Shown here: positions 11,350 to 25,433 of the stretch, one piece after another
Position numbering within the stretch: position 1 is the first letter of the stretch
Layout: each line of letters begins with the position of its first letter
Assembly: GCA_019009955.1 (NCBI GenBank)
Contig: CM032233.1
Span: 123,072,501 to 123,136,500, forward strand
Length of the DNA: 64,000 nt
Direction: 5' to 3'
Source: Riptortus pedestris
Taxonomy: Eukaryota; Arthropoda; Insecta; Hemiptera; Alydidae
Program-made: the position numbers and the translations under genes
Notes under the pieces: generated by a model
The model's database searches: none
What the model was told of the DNA's origin: nothing
What the model saw: only the letters and a program-made list of their open reading frames with translations

Positions 11350-12504
11350 CTGCAACACATACACACACAATTCATTATATTAGTACTCTATAGTTTTCAT
11401 AAATATTTATTAACCTTCTTATAGCAACTAAGCATTCTTGTCATCTACATTTAGCATTTTTACTATTTCATTATTTCAATTAAGATGTTAGATAAAATTT
11501 GCAATTTTGTATTTTCTTATCCATGCCCACTTTTTTTACTATCTAGTAAACATTATCATGGTTCTAAAATATTTTTTAAGAAATTATTTTTCGTGTTTCA
11601 AAGACAATGGTCACTCAGTTCAAATGTTATTGCATAGACACATGTGCACAAGCTCACACACACACACACACTCACACATATGCACATGCACAAGCACACG
11701 CTCACACTCATATTTATAAGAATAAATAACGATTTGTCATCTATGGGGATCAAAATGAAAATTTATTTTGGTCTTACCGTGTGACCTATTCTCATAGCAT
11801 ATGTCCTTTAGGGAAATTTGTTAAAAACCCAATAATTGGGTTAGAAAGGATGAAGTGTCAAGGTTCACTTATTTGGTCAAATTAATTATATTAAAAATCC
11901 ATCTCTTGTTTCCAAACACTAATGCTATGTTTATTACGTATATCAATATTTCTCTTTCACTTTCATTCCATTTCATACAGTTTATTTTATACTACCAAAA
12001 AAATGGTAAAATAACACATGATATTTAATTGTACATGGACCTAATGGTTCATATGCCTTTTATCAATTCAACCTTTTGGTGAGAGTAGAATGAATCAAAG
12101 AATTGTAAATCAGTGGTTTTATGTAAAACTAAAGATCAAATTCACTAATGAATTAGAGATGTAAAATTGTAAGTATTCTTGTCACTAAGCCCCCCATTGA
12201 AATATTATACATAATCAATCTTTTTAATAAAGTTACTCCCAACAATTCTACTTTGTTCTAACTTTATTATGATGGAAGTATGCATTTTATGTTTTAGAGC
12301 CCCCAGTAAACCCCTACACTTACTTATGTAATTTTTATTTATAGCTATTATATTACTAAAAACTCTCATTTCCAGCATAAATTTTACATTCGTTTTTCAC
12401 TAATATAGAGAAAGGGAATTTTAGAAATCCTGCCTATCCAGGACTTGGGGAATCATTTTAGTTTGATGATGCATGATTTTTTAAAAAATGAATATTCAAC
12501 TTAC
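11350..12504. other. mesh: mesh intron between alternative exons B1 and B2
   Basis: About 1.15 kb, AT-rich, no mobile element recognised. A CA-rich tract lies near 11657-11720. Confidence 0.6.
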
Positions 12505-12652
12505 CGCCTCTGTTCCATTCGCTGCCTATCCTTCTGGTTTTTCTTGAAGAGACGGAAAGTGGCACAGACTAGGAGAATGAGGATGGGGATTATTACAGCT
12601 GCTATGATCCCCCAGGTCCAGCCTATAGCTCTCAGCGAATACTCTTCTTCAT
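12505..12652 (-). CDS. mesh: mesh alternative exon B1: second transmembrane helix
   Basis: Acceptor tgatattccag before 12652, donor GGCG|GTAAGT. It enters in the same phase as exon A and encodes YEEEYSLRAIGWTWGIIAAV, then IIPILILLVCATFRLFKKNQ, a helix plus basic stop-transfer. It aligns with exon A without gaps over IAA-x-I-x-P-x-[LI]-I-L-[IL]-V-C. It ends in phase 2, which fits only exon B2. Confidence 0.9.
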
Positions 12653-15600
12653 CTGGAATATCAAACAAATATCACACTGTATTTTATTCATTTCTAGGAC
12701 AGAATCTACTAACAGAAAATAATTAATAATTACTATTTTTATTTTTTTTTTAAGGAAACGTTTTTCCTCTCCTACCAATCCCAGTACTATAAAAACTAAT
12801 CTATAGTCACCACTATCCATCCATACAAAATGCCTCCTTCATTTATATGGGGCATATTGTGAGAGTACAAGTCAGGGAAACAGGTCTTATGAACAAGAAG
12901 TCTTCCCACCCAAGACACAAGAACATGCTTGAAACCCCCCAATCACAATCATAAATATTTCAAAATAAAGTGTACAATTGCAAACCCAAAATATTTGAAC
13001 TGTTCTATTCTGTTCTTCAAAATTTAATGGAAATAAATATTCCATTTATTCGAGCGCTTGATAACAAAATTCAAAAACTGAAACTTCTTTATATTGAGTT
13101 AGAGAGACAGGGAGATACTTGTTTAAATGTTCAAATATCGGAATTCAAAGTTCGTTTGTGCTGAGTAGCCCTCCTTCTCAGCTAGTCAGCACAACTCAAG
13201 CCCTCACATCTATACTTCACCTAGTTCTGGGGCTAATGCTGGAGAACGGACAAATTTCATTTGTTTGGACATGTATTATTATATGTATGGCTAATTGGGA
13301 TGGGTTATCTGCAGAATTATATGGTATTCATCAAACCCTCGCTCAGAGGCATGTAATGAGTCCAAATTTACATACCTTTAATTAGATTTTGGTTATTTAA
13401 TAGTTTAAAATTAGAAACTTTCAGAACATCATCATTGTGTAGTTAAACTTAAAATTGCTTACCTGGAAGTATAAATTTAATCCAATGGTTTAAGAGGTTG
13501 TTTAATCCCTTTGTAGCCTATACTTCTTGTATTAATTGTAATCAGTATTTCTGCAAACACTCTCATTGGCCCATTAGAATGCACTGGCCATTTTGGCAGG
13601 TGAATTATGATTATACCTTGGGGTTAAAACTAAATTAAAGCACTTTATGACTTTGAGGTCCAAAGTCCTGACCAAGCTAATGGAATTACCCATTAATTTC
13701 CAGTCTCTTAGTGTCATTGTCAGTCATCCAACCCATACCTTATCAAGGTTTATTACTGCCTGCTCCAGCACTAGTAAGAAAACATTCCTCTGTATCTGCT
13801 CTTGAATCAGATTGCACTCTCCAGCCACCCATATCAAAATAATTGAAAACCTTTTGTACAGAGTCTTTAATTAATATTAAGTATCTCTAACTTTCATTAC
13901 GTTTGCAAAAAGATGCCTCATTATAACAGAAAGAATTCATCTATCAGGTATATGAAGACAACAAATAGGCAATTATAACAAAGCATTCGGAGATATGAAC
14001 TAAACACATAGCATTCTCATAAGAACTAAACACATTCTACTCTCTTAATGTTCTAACACTAGAAACAGGCTGGATTAAGAAACAGAAGGTGAACATACCT
14101 ATAAGTAAACCAATTATCTTAATTCTAATCCTATTCCTCATATTTATACTTTAATGCTCAATACAATGACTTTTTTTAAACAATAGTGTCTATTACAAGC
14201 ATTTTAAAATGTTACAGTCCTTATCAAAAGAAAAAAAATATATATTCTTTGTAATACTGATGAGGATATTCAGAATGACACTGAAAATGATTGTCTCTTA
14301 ACTCAAAACCAGTGTGCCTGACATCTAGCTTTGATGTTAGTAGGTGTCTATCGTCACCCCTTGTATGTTTGAGTTGGGTTTAAGTAATTACAAAAATAAT
14401 AAAACAACAGCTTTATTAGAAAACATTATATATATATATAATAAATACGTATCTTATAAAATAATATATCTAAATATTATATGAACAAACTTATCTTATA
14501 TTATTCAATACTGGAAATCTCCACCAAAATATATCTCTTATCAAAAAATATACTCACTCTATAAATCTGAATTGTTCTATATAGGGAGCTAATTCTACTC
14601 ACATCAGCCATTATGTGAATTATGAATTTGAACATTGTAGAAAGGAATATAAATAGTATTGTCTCACAAGAAAAATAAGACAGCACCAGAATTTTTTAAA
14701 ATATTTCTACATGATCCTTCAAGATTTCTACTTTATTTCTCTTTGTCCAATGTGTGAATTTAAATTGAACAATATTGAAGCCGCTAAATTTCTCTAATGG
14801 CCTTGTGAACTTATAATGTGATTATGATGAAGTGAAAAAAAACTGGACAATGGCAAATGATCAATAGAGTATTAAATAAAAGGGGGGAGAGAATTAATTT
14901 AATGATTTTCTACACACATCCAATCGTTTGTTAATTTTATGGAGGGAGGGGGAGAGGTCTATATTGACTACCCTAAAAATAAAATAAATCGTACCTCCTC
15001 AACACACAGTTTTATTGTTTAAATAATAAAACTTAAGACAATCTAAACGTATTAAGAAAAGAACATAGAAACTGCTAAATTTCCGACTAAAATAATATTT
15101 TAAAACTACCTACAAAGACAATATTTTTTTAAGAGTTAATAAAACAAGGTAACTATTTTAATAAACAATACATACAAAAAATGACTAATAGTTTATAAAC
15201 AAATATTTGGTAATGAAAAATGTCAATACACAGGCATATGAAAACTTTGGAGGCCTATTCTTTACCTGCTTTCACCCTCCTAAGCTAAAACCGTCAAAAG
15301 CATTAAGTTGAAATAAATATAAGTGAGATACCACTCATCTTGAATTCACCTGGATGACTTATCCTCCTCACTACCATCAGGAAATTAATTTTAAAACTGA
15401 AGTCATTATTACATTTATAACTTATATAAGTAAAGGAGCTTATTACAAAAAAAATAAATGTGTAATAATATTACATTATATGAACAACAAAATTTAGTAT
15501 CTGATAATATAAAATACTTTGGAAAACAATTGTGATATAAATTTTATAACAAAGAACTATTTCAAAACATTATGTCATGGACTCAATGATAATCAAATGT

Positions 15601-17293
15601 CAAAGAAAATTAAACTATAATAAATATTTTTAAGATAATGGAATAAATATAAAATTTGACATTCCACATAAGAACTATTTTCATAATAACATTAACAAAT
15701 ATGCGAATCAAATGTCTTAATTTACCCTGAGTAATATTTTGATAATAATTCACCTGGTAAAGTATTACCATAAAATATTTCCTTTGCTCCTATGTGTTAA
15801 ATAGGTTTTTTTTTCATTAGTGAAACATTTGGAAAATACCCTTTCCAGTTAAAATAACCACGTCAGTATACATAAAAACTTGGTATCATTGATTGAGGAT
15901 TTTCAAAAGTGAGGTAACTAGATCATTCTTATAGAATTTTCCCCACTAAATTCTAATCTATTGGCCTCATTGGGGGAGCATCACCTTCAAAAATATGCAT
16001 CACTTGCAGAAACAGAGCTCCATAAAGAAGGCAATAAAAAATTATAAATTCAAATAAATTTTCATTAATGAGCCATTTCTACAGCACCAAAGTAATTCAG
16101 AACTCATTTCAAAGCTAAGAGCATGTTAGTAACTAGTTACAGACTAAGAGTTTTGTTGACAAGAAAGATAAAGTGATCAGTTCATTATTGATGGCAAACT
16201 TCACATGATTGACACTAATATTACTTACTTGCTCTGAGTTTTACTTACTCAAAATGTCATTAATGCTTCACCCTAAATATTAATGAAAATAACTAAATAT
16301 ATAATCTTTGGTTACTTGTAAATTCTTTTATGTCTTTAATACAGCTATTTTAATACTCTACCTAGATTAGGGCTAATAGAAACGGTGGATTGGTAAAATA
16401 TATTGGTAAATACAGAGTATCACATAATAATCTTCATCTTGTTTTTCACAATAAAAGGACAAAGAATAGAACACAATTTATATTAATTTTTCAATAAAAA
16501 ATCAACAATTTTCAATATCTTTAAAATGTATTTATTTTAAATTTTATGTATTTATAAAAAATAAAAAAAAAAAACACTGAATTTTTAAAGTTGCAAAAAG
16601 CATGTGTGTATTTATAACACATCTTCCCCTGTGTTAGTACATTAAGAAATTCATACATAATACTTTGTACATAGTGTTTTATATGATTTTGGAAGTTTTC
16701 AACCTTTTCTTCATTGACGGGATAAAGACCATTATGCTGTATTCAAAACAACCAACATATTTTGTACCAGCAGTCTAATCTACCAGGTTTCCAGTAGCCC
16801 TAAGTATATACCATACAAAGCATCTGACTATTTCAAAAAGAGTGTCACATATAAGAAAAAAAAAATTTAGAAATACTATTGAATCAACTTAAATCCAGGC
16901 TGAATAAGTTCTATTTTATTTTAAAAATTACTTGTTCATTAAAAACAAAATGTCATTTCAAATTACTTTCATTGTATATTGATGTCCTGTCCTTATATGC
17001 TATCAAGGAGTGTTAAACAAGATTATTTTAGCATACGCATTAATGGGAGGGTCCACAAGTATATATTTTTGAATCTGTGTGGGAGCTGTGCCTACTGGCT
17101 GAAGGTTGAGTATTATGTTGTACTGAGCAGTTGTTAGGTAATCTCCCATTTGTGTAAGTTGGTTATTGGACATTTACCTTCAGTTTAAGCATGCATGATT
17201 TATATTCCCATGGTGGCAAATGTTTGTTCCTATTCTATTATTCCAATCATGGGACAATGCAGATAAAGGAGATAGTTCTTAATAATAACAATA

Positions 17294-17351
<58 letters not shown>

Positions 17352-19069
17352 TATAAACCATTAAATATAAAGGACATCATAGTAAGCCTATTCTCTTCTA
17401 GTAGGGACCTATTCTCTCTGCATTTGCTCGGGGCTAAAGAAAGTATTGAATTTATGCTGAAACAGATCTTTACCGGTACTGCCGAGTACATATCCATGTA
17501 AAGACAAAACAAACTTCCTTAAACTAAATGCAATCAATATTAACCGGCAACTGCACACAAAATAACAGTAGTTACCAACCAATTGCTGAGAAGGGAAGGG
17601 CTCTTGACAATCCCTGATTTACATCAAAATTTGAATGAAGTACCTACATTGAATAAACACTGCCACATATTGGAGCATCACGGTCTAATATATCCAAGGG
17701 ACTGAGAGAAAAATTAATAAATAAAACATGCTCAAAATGGTGACAAAAATTAGTTTTAATTTTCAATGATACTTCCATAATAAATGTCCATGGTGGGCAA
17801 AATCCAAATCTGTCATTATTGGCATAAAAATGTTATAAGATTGTTTTACTTAATAATTTAAACATTTATTGATTTTATCAAAAAGCAATTCCTTCAAACA
17901 TTCGTACACTTTTTGTCTACTCTGAAAAATAAAATAATTGTTTAGGCAAAAGAACATTTTAGTATAATTTTCCGAACTTGAGATATAGAATAAAGGAGTT
18001 TCATGCAGTTTTATTTACTTTTTCACAGTTTCTTGTGAACTTTGGATGTCACGATGGAACAGGTAAGATATTGTTTTTTTTTAAACTTCAAAAAACATTT
18101 GGAATCCAAATCAGTACCAAGCCTCTATGCACTGCCTTTGTTAGTAGGGCATAGGGCAGAGAATGGAGTTAGTGGAATGATTGGCCAATAACCACAGCCT
18201 TACACAAACCATTGAACAATCCAGTCATTTAAAAAAAAAAAAAAAGTTATACAAATAAATTTTAACAGTTCTCATACTTTGACTGGTTGAAGGTTACCTC
18301 TGAAATTCTGAAATACCATTCTGAGAAATATTATTCTGGTAACTCATATCACAAAGCACTATTGTATGTGGTAGTAAAACGTAGACATATAAAGGCAAGA
18401 TGAACCCTAAGAAATATTTCTTAAGCCATTGGAAAAGTATAGATGGAAAATAAAGAACAATCTAAATGTGACGAACTTGTAAGGAAGACTTGACATCATA
18501 AGTGCTAAGACTGGGAGAGTTTTATAAAAGGGAGAAAAGGAAAAAATACAGACCTAGTCTTAACAAGCTCATTTCATTATGAATTGTTGAGCAGAAGGTT
18601 CTTAATGAATAAAACTCTCTTTTCATCTTAAGCTCCTTCATTTATAATCTCTACAAGATTGACTTTTCATAAAGCCTGTTCAAGAGATGTCAAGACGAGA
18701 ATGTTTCTAAGTAAAATGCACTTTACAAACAAACCACTCTTCTAAAAAAATACAAATGATTAAAACTGCTTAATCATAAAAAGAGAGCTCATGAAGCTAG
18801 AAAAAAGGAGGAGATATTCCTGAAGAGGAGAAACATGTAGAGTTTATGAATAAAGGAGTTTAAGATGAATAGTGAGTCTTATTTGTTAATGATCATATGT
18901 ACATTTATTATTTCATACTGTCTAGAATATTTATGTAACTTAAGATTGAACTTAGGGAAGCTGAATATCTTTAATTGGTGAGTTGTTGCTCTAGACTGTT
19001 AGAAATGGTTCAGGATGATAAAGGCCAACCTTAATTGGTCTCGATATGTTTTATGAACAAGAGTGACAG
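12653..19069. other. Interval between mesh ending A and exon B1; no recognised gene
   Basis: About 6.4 kb, very AT-rich. It should hold the 3' untranslated region of ending A at its right edge. Apart from a (TA)n tract at 17299-17348 I see no repeats, RNA genes or coding exons, in contrast to the mobile-element-filled 38-64 kb part. Confidence 0.5.
18904..18909 (-). terminator. mesh: Candidate polyadenylation signal for mesh ending A
   Basis: Minus-strand AATAAA, 161 bases after the TAA of exon A; the first such hexamer after the stop. Confidence 0.35.
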
Positions 19070-19530
19070 TTAAAATATATCTGTTTCTACACTATTATGC
19101 CTCTTGAGGTTGTCATCACTCCTCAAGGTGGGTGGATCACTGCTCTTTTGATGCTCAGCATTTTGCTTAGCTATGAGTTCCCCATTCTCGTCGTAATCGT
19201 CAAAATCCACATGGGGCCTGTTAGCAAGTGGCTCATGGGTGTCATAGGACATGTCGTAGGGGCGGAGGCCACTGAGGTGGAGTCTGGGCTGTTGAAATTG
19301 ACCACTGCCAGGACTATCGCTGGAGCTCATGACTGGAGCAGATGCCTCCATTCCTCGGGGCCTGTCTGTTTCTACCTTGGAGAAGCGCCACGATGCCTGT
19401 GAATCACTACCTCTCGCCTTCCTGATGTACCACGTCACTATGCAGACTATGAGGATGATGAGCGGGAGGATGAAAGCTGCTATCAGTAACGTCACTCTCC
19501 ACAGCTGCTGTGAGTCGTACTCAACGTAAT
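19070..19530 (-). CDS. mesh: mesh alternative terminal exon A: transmembrane helix and long tail
   Basis: Acceptor tgcctgtag before 19530; two bases complete a Tyr codon (phase fits the sushi exon), then 152 residues and TAA at 19070-19072. YYVEYDSQQLWRV leads into the transmembrane helix TLLIAAFILPLIILIVCIVT, a stop-transfer WYIRKAR, and a serine-, proline- and aspartate-rich cytoplasmic tail ending NSVETDIF. The last residues fit a class III PDZ ligand (acidic-x-hydrophobic). This is a complete 3' end, so use of it excludes the downstream exons. It has higher GC than its surroundings. Confidence 0.93.
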
Positions 19531-20006
19531 CTACAGGCAAACAGGGCTCATTCTATAGCCAGAAAATACCAACAAACACTATTTGCACTCGCTACCACTT
19601 TGTCTCGATGATTTTCACTAATTTTGATATCGTTCTTCCGATTGGCCTACTCAAATCTTTGAAAATGTTATAAATGCCAAAATTAAGGTCCATTTGAGTT
19701 TGCAAATATTACACACATATATAACCTGTTCTCTTCCTTGTGAGCTTTGTTGGGACAAAACGTAATATCAAGAAAAAACTGATTTTTATTTAGATAAGTG
19801 GTTATTGGGCTTGAAGTTGAATATCCACTGAAGAGGTCTTTAGCACATAAAACCACCAAAATTAAGCAGTGAATATGCCAATCTGACAACTTGACCCCCC
19901 GAATTCCTGTGGCAGCCCTGGGCTCTTCAATGACTTTATTTTATTAAATTGAAGAAGTGAGGACTATTTTATTTTTTTACCCTGCATGACTCATGAAATA
20001 TACATG

Positions 20007-20045
<39 letters not shown>

Positions 20046-23000
20046 ATAATGTTTCTATTGACTGACCTGGACGTGATAATTAAACCAAACTTCATATTTA
20101 GTCTTTCAATTGATAAATTAAGATTGAGTTAATTAATATTCAATTTTGACAGATAGGTGTTCTTCTAACACAGCTATTTTATTTATGCATTTTCAATAAA
20201 CAGTGACGTCATACTATAAAAGATACTTTTTCATGATCTATAGAGTTTTCTGTGCTTAGGGACATGCAGGAAATAACTACTTGTTCACCTTAAAAGGAGA
20301 TAACACAAATAAAAGCCCAAATGGGCTTACTCGGAACCAAGACAATCACTCCTTCCACTTTTTTGATGAACAGAGTTACCAGGAAGCTGACTATTGGTCA
20401 GTGCATTTGTTGGTGTGGGCTAGGTAGAGGCAGCTCAGAGCTAGTAGGTATCTATATGTTAAGTGGTGAAAATGACTTTGTATATAAATAAGTCCAATCT
20501 TTATATTATGACCATGGAACAATTAACCCATCAGTGTAAAACACTGTTGAAGGGCAGAGGGAGCCAGCACATAGGAAGGACACCTGAGTGGACAAGTCTG
20601 ATTTTTGGCAGAACTTTGGGTTACTGAGTGGAAGATCCAGTCCAAAAGTAAAAACATTTCCGACCCTTACAGCCTACAGACAGGTTAAGGCTAAGCAAAG
20701 ACTGAATAGACAGGATGGAACCTGGCCAGCTGTGGCATTTCATATGTTTGGGGAAAGTGTTCCTAACATTATCAGGGACTTCTTCCACATTTCCCCTCCC
20801 TAAATTGTCAATTTGAGGGAGAAATAATATCGAATAATATTGACCAGCCGGTTTTATGTTTCAATTAATTTAATTTGTTGCACCCTGGGCTGGGAATGTC
20901 TATATAGCAAGTGCCAGTTGCCCATGGATAACAGTGGGAGCTCTTGTAACTTGACTAGCACCATTAAGGGAATCACCCATAGGTAAACACTTTTTTTTTC
21001 CTCTTTATTCCCCTACTAATTATGTAATTTATTAATGGATTTCCTATATTTACCCAATTTTTTTTTCTACGAAAAAATGCAGGTAGCATCCTATTATTAT
21101 TTTTATTTTAATCGAACTATTTGTAATTTATTTACTGACCCCCCCCCCATAGTCTACAATGAGCAGCCAACCCCATTATCCTCAATTATTATGTAACACA
21201 CATTTATATTCTCTGTTAAAAAATGCCTGTGTGATAAAGCTAGAGGTTACTATAAAATTATTGTCTGCATACTCATATAGGCTAATACCTTTCATAATTT
21301 AACTTAGACAAGCTATGGGCTACAAAGGGATAGTTCTCTAACAATTCTGATGTCAAATGGTATTTTCTCCACTCTTCCCCTTGCTTATTTAACCCTTTAA
21401 TTGCGCAAAGCCACTATAGTGGCTATGCACAATGAAAAGGTTAATGGATGGGATGTAAAGATGAAGAAGGTAAAAGGGGAACCACTGCTAGTGTGGCCTT
21501 TCTCCATACATATTATTATACATAATTTGCTTGGAAAAGAGAATTTCATGTTCAAGGGACAATAAGCAGGTAGGTGTAGCTCGTATATACACAACAAAAA
21601 ACTGAAACTAGGGCACTGCATAATTCACAAATCGGCTGTTTTCTTCTTGCCTTAACCTCAGCATCAACATCGTCTTTTGGGACTAATTCGAACTTTCTCT
21701 AACAATGTTTTGAATTAGGCACGCTAGAAGTTCTCATGTTTCCTCTTTAATCTCACACAAAATTTCAACCCAGCAACACATTTCACAAGTTCAGTGAGTC
21801 TGTTGGACTATCAATTATATTGTAGATTTCAATTATCAATTATAGATTTTTCATTCTTTTATAACAAATTCTCCATGAAAACTAATCCACATGTTTTCCA
21901 ACATGCAATATATATTCAATGTCAGGAAATTTGTTATTCATTGAAACATATTTCTATCCAGAATAAACTAACTTCATACATATTTCTCCATTTCACCTCC
22001 ATTTTTTTTTAAAAATAAAATGCCTGCACAATTTTTTGAACATAGAAATTATGATCGGTCCACTAAATGGATTTTTCAAATGAAGACTTGTTATCGTAGC
22101 TGGAAATAAATAGAAAATCCTATTTCCCTAAGTTTTATTATTATAACAGACCGATAAGCATTTTATTTATTTAGAATTTTAATGATGAATAATGTTTTTC
22201 ATATGTAAAAAGTGTAATGGTAAACAGGTAGATTTATCTATCATGGTCAGACAAAAATTATGACAGCAGGAAGGATGGTGACATTTTAATAATTGCTGAG
22301 AGCAAAACAGTAACCTGTTCCTGCTACTTTGCATTGAACAAAAAATACCACATGCATTATGAAGAAATCTGCTGACTAAGAAAATGAGAACGAAAGGCAA
22401 TACCACCAAAATGGTTAATTAGAAATGCTTTATACTTTAACTCATGCTATTTAGAAAAGTATTTGTAAGCAAAGGAGATTATACTGTACATGGTGGTTGT
22501 TGGCCATTAACTTGAACAAGGACAGCCAGGTTTGTCATTAGTATTAGTAGTGTTGGATGTTTTACTTATTTACATATATTTTTTTTTTAAATTAAAAAAC
22601 TGTTCTCCTAACTAATGTAATAGATGGTTAGTCACTAATGCTAAAAAGTCTAATAGCCCCACGAATTACCATAAAACTCTTCTGATAAATCAAAATCAGC
22701 TTTTGTAATTTGACCAAAAACCGTAACTCCTTTCAATACAAAATCAATGAAAATAGATATTATAATTTCAAGAACACTCAAATATTTCAACAGTTGACAA
22801 TATAATTTGATTGCCCTTGAGAGCAATCAGGTTTCTAATGAAAGATAACTTTGTTTATTCCTTATTCTATTTTATTAAAAAGAAATCAGAATGAAATGAA
22901 TTAAGCATTATTCTCATCAAGGTAAGCAAGAATGAAGTTTGGTTTAGAAATCATTAACATACATGGCTTACATAAATAATATACGAAATCAGCCTGACAC

Positions 23001-23403
23001 TCATAATTTAATCAGAAAACACATTCAATAACGTGTTCCCAATATGAGAATACATCCGATGGATAAAATGTGAATAAAATTGACACAAAGTGACAGCGAG
23101 TGCAGATTTAACATATAAGAATATTTAAAAACATTACATTACATAGTGTTAAGCTAATGTTATTAATATTAACGAGGATCTCATATTGCATAAGAGAATG
23201 CACCAATAGGAGTCAATCATTTACTTTTTAAAGGTTTGAATTTGTTAAATTTGAAATATCACAAGTTATAATTTAACAATTTGCAATTTTAAACCAGAGT
23301 TTGATTAAGGCCTCAAATTCCTATTTCAGAGAAAAAAGGGCAATTCTGAAAAAGAAAAGGGGTCAACATAGAGTTAGGCAATTTAAAAACCTAACATCCC
23401 ACA

Positions 23404-23830
23404 TGCATTACAAAAAAAGTCTGTCAAGCAGTGGCTGCTTCATGTAAGCAGACTTCCCACATCTTGGAATGTCTCACAGATCACTCATCTGCACTTCTTT
23501 TCTACAATTGCTTCCTTAGTAATAACCCTAGATAAACAATACTTGAAATTGAAGCTGGATAGAGCATTTTTAGGGATATAATAAACATAAATTAAAAACC
23601 ACATAAATAGGAATGGGAGTTAGCTGAAGACTGATTACTCATATAAACTGAGTTAATAGTAGAGTTTAAAGGAAAGTACATAAGGGATCAATTGTAGAAG
23701 ATTCAAGACTGCGTATACAACATATTTCAGCACATTATACACAGCAGAGCATTATTATTATACCCCATTACTCAAACCCCACACCACCCTGTCCCATTTC
23801 AGTTTTACAAATTTGATCATTAATTTTACA
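23404..23830 (+). mobile_element. Helentron-like copy 5, diverged left part
   Basis: Left end aaagtctgtcaagcagtggc and inset motif taagcagacttccc at 23437-23450, then body traces to about 23830. No right-end hairpin was found. Confidence 0.4.
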
Positions 23831-24119
23831 TGATACGTTTAAACATGAACTTGAGGGATTCACGATAAGTGTTTTATGTAGTAAGTGATCAACTTGTCAT
23901 ACAACTCCTGTTAACCAAGGAAGAGTCATCTGGAATGAGTCATCTCCAGTAGACTGACAGGCAAAATTATTTTTGGGGGCAGGCAGTGATCAATTCACTA
24001 ATGGCTAGTTTGCGAGTTTACAGCATCAATGAGAGTCAATGTCCTTCATTCTACCTACAGCCTGTCAGGCTGATTTACTCACTAGATTCCTGCCAATCTA
24101 TTAATGCTGTGACACCAGC

Positions 24120-24215
24120 TCTGGTTGCGAACGGGTATACTAATTCCGTGGTCACCCATTAAGTACTGATCAGGCTCGATGTTGCTTGACTTAAGTGATC
24201 TAAAGTTGGATGTTC
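24120..24215 (-). mobile_element. 5S rRNA-derived SINE or pseudogene fragment
   Basis: The minus strand reads gatcacttaagtcaagcaac, then atcgagcctgatcagtactt and aatgggtgacc, the internal promoter (A box, intermediate element, C box) of an animal 5S rRNA gene with several changes. The flanks do not continue the 5S sequence cleanly: the 5' part is diverged and the 3' side runs into unrelated sequence. So this is a 5S-derived SINE (SINE3 type) or a 5S pseudogene, not a functional 5S gene. The body may extend left to about 23930. Confidence 0.6.
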
Positions 24216-25207
24216 ACCCTTTCTTGTTTCATTAATACGAGTATATAACTCCTTTGTAAATGATATTTAATGGTTATAAAACCACATCAGCTTTATTAAC
24301 TTTATCATCAGCTTTAACAGATTATATTGGTAACAATAATATTTATGATTGTATATTATAAGATAATGCTTAATTCATTACTCTGAAATAACATCTTTCA
24401 AAGATAATATTGCAAAAATTAAGAATTCACCTATGCTAAAGATTTTTTTTTTCTTTTAAGAAAATGGGAAAACAATTTTAAACTGAGAATTTGTGATTTA
24501 TTTTGTCTGCAACTACACTATTATGTTCTCACGCTTTATAAACCTTGCAACGTAGGACATGAGATTGTTTAAAATATCTCTCAATAACTAATTGATTTTT
24601 CAGTTCTTAATTGTCGAATGTTGTTGAATACTCCTTTTGAGAATGAATGGAATTTTTCTGCCAGTGTGTCAGTTGGATGCAATCGCAGTAAATGTTGGAA
24701 TAAGTTTAAATGCAGAATGTATGTTAATTACATACTGGATGAATATAAAACTTTGAAATATGATGTATCTTAATAACCCAAAACTGAATATTGCCTTAAA
24801 TTAAATAGCCTCTTGCAGACTAATTACCACAAAATGATGGGCTTAAAAAGTTGTGATGTTTGTACAACACATATGTACGTATACCTCCTTTTGTGGTCAA
24901 AAATGACTAAGGGAGATATTATACATTGCTTTCAAAAGAAATTTTGAATGAATTGCTACAAAACATTTTCTTCATTTTATTCAATATGACTAGAAGGAAG
25001 TCATGTGGAGGCCACATCAGATTTTTATTTAGTATATACCAAAAAGCATCACCTTATTATACATACATGTTTATCAAATTTTTCCACAGTTAATCACCCA
25101 GAATACCAATATATTTATTATTATTGTTTTCCATAAACAATAAAGAAGTTATGCTTTCGAATACAACTGGCTAACCATTCGTGGGTTCTTGAGCTAAAGA
25201 TATGTTT

Positions 25208-25433
25208 GGGGGCTCAGGTTGGCCATGCGCGTTAATGCTTTGATTGGTCTTAATCTCACTTGGTAAACCTAGAGTAGTAAGTTTGATATCACCTAGGCAT
25301 TAGGAATTCATTTAGTGGCAAACTAATTAAATAAAAGCCTTAGTCCCACTTTAAGAAGAAAAGGGTGCAAACCTGTAGATAACCCCTCCCAATTAGCCCT
25401 AGTAGCACAAAGTCGACATAAAAACAAATAAAT
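25208..25433 (+). mobile_element. tRNA-derived SINE, older copy
   Basis: Starts gggggctcaggttggccatg, an A-box-like head, and shares the body with the SINE at 41042 (gacctgtagataacccctcc, ending in a simple aataaa tail). It is flanked by a 12-base target-site duplication with one mismatch: aaagatatgttt at 25196-25207 and aaagatgtgttt at 25434-25445. The B box is eroded. Confidence 0.75.

Noticed and set aside
13180..13390. Possible coding exon (open frame with moderately higher GC)
   Set aside because: No recognisable domain, no matching splice phase to mesh, and no conserved motif.
19097..19402. 101-residue plus-strand open frame
   Set aside because: Antisense shadow of the mesh long-tail exon.
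24120..24215. Functional 5S rRNA gene
   Set aside because: Several changes in the promoter region and loss of the 5' and 3' stem sequences.
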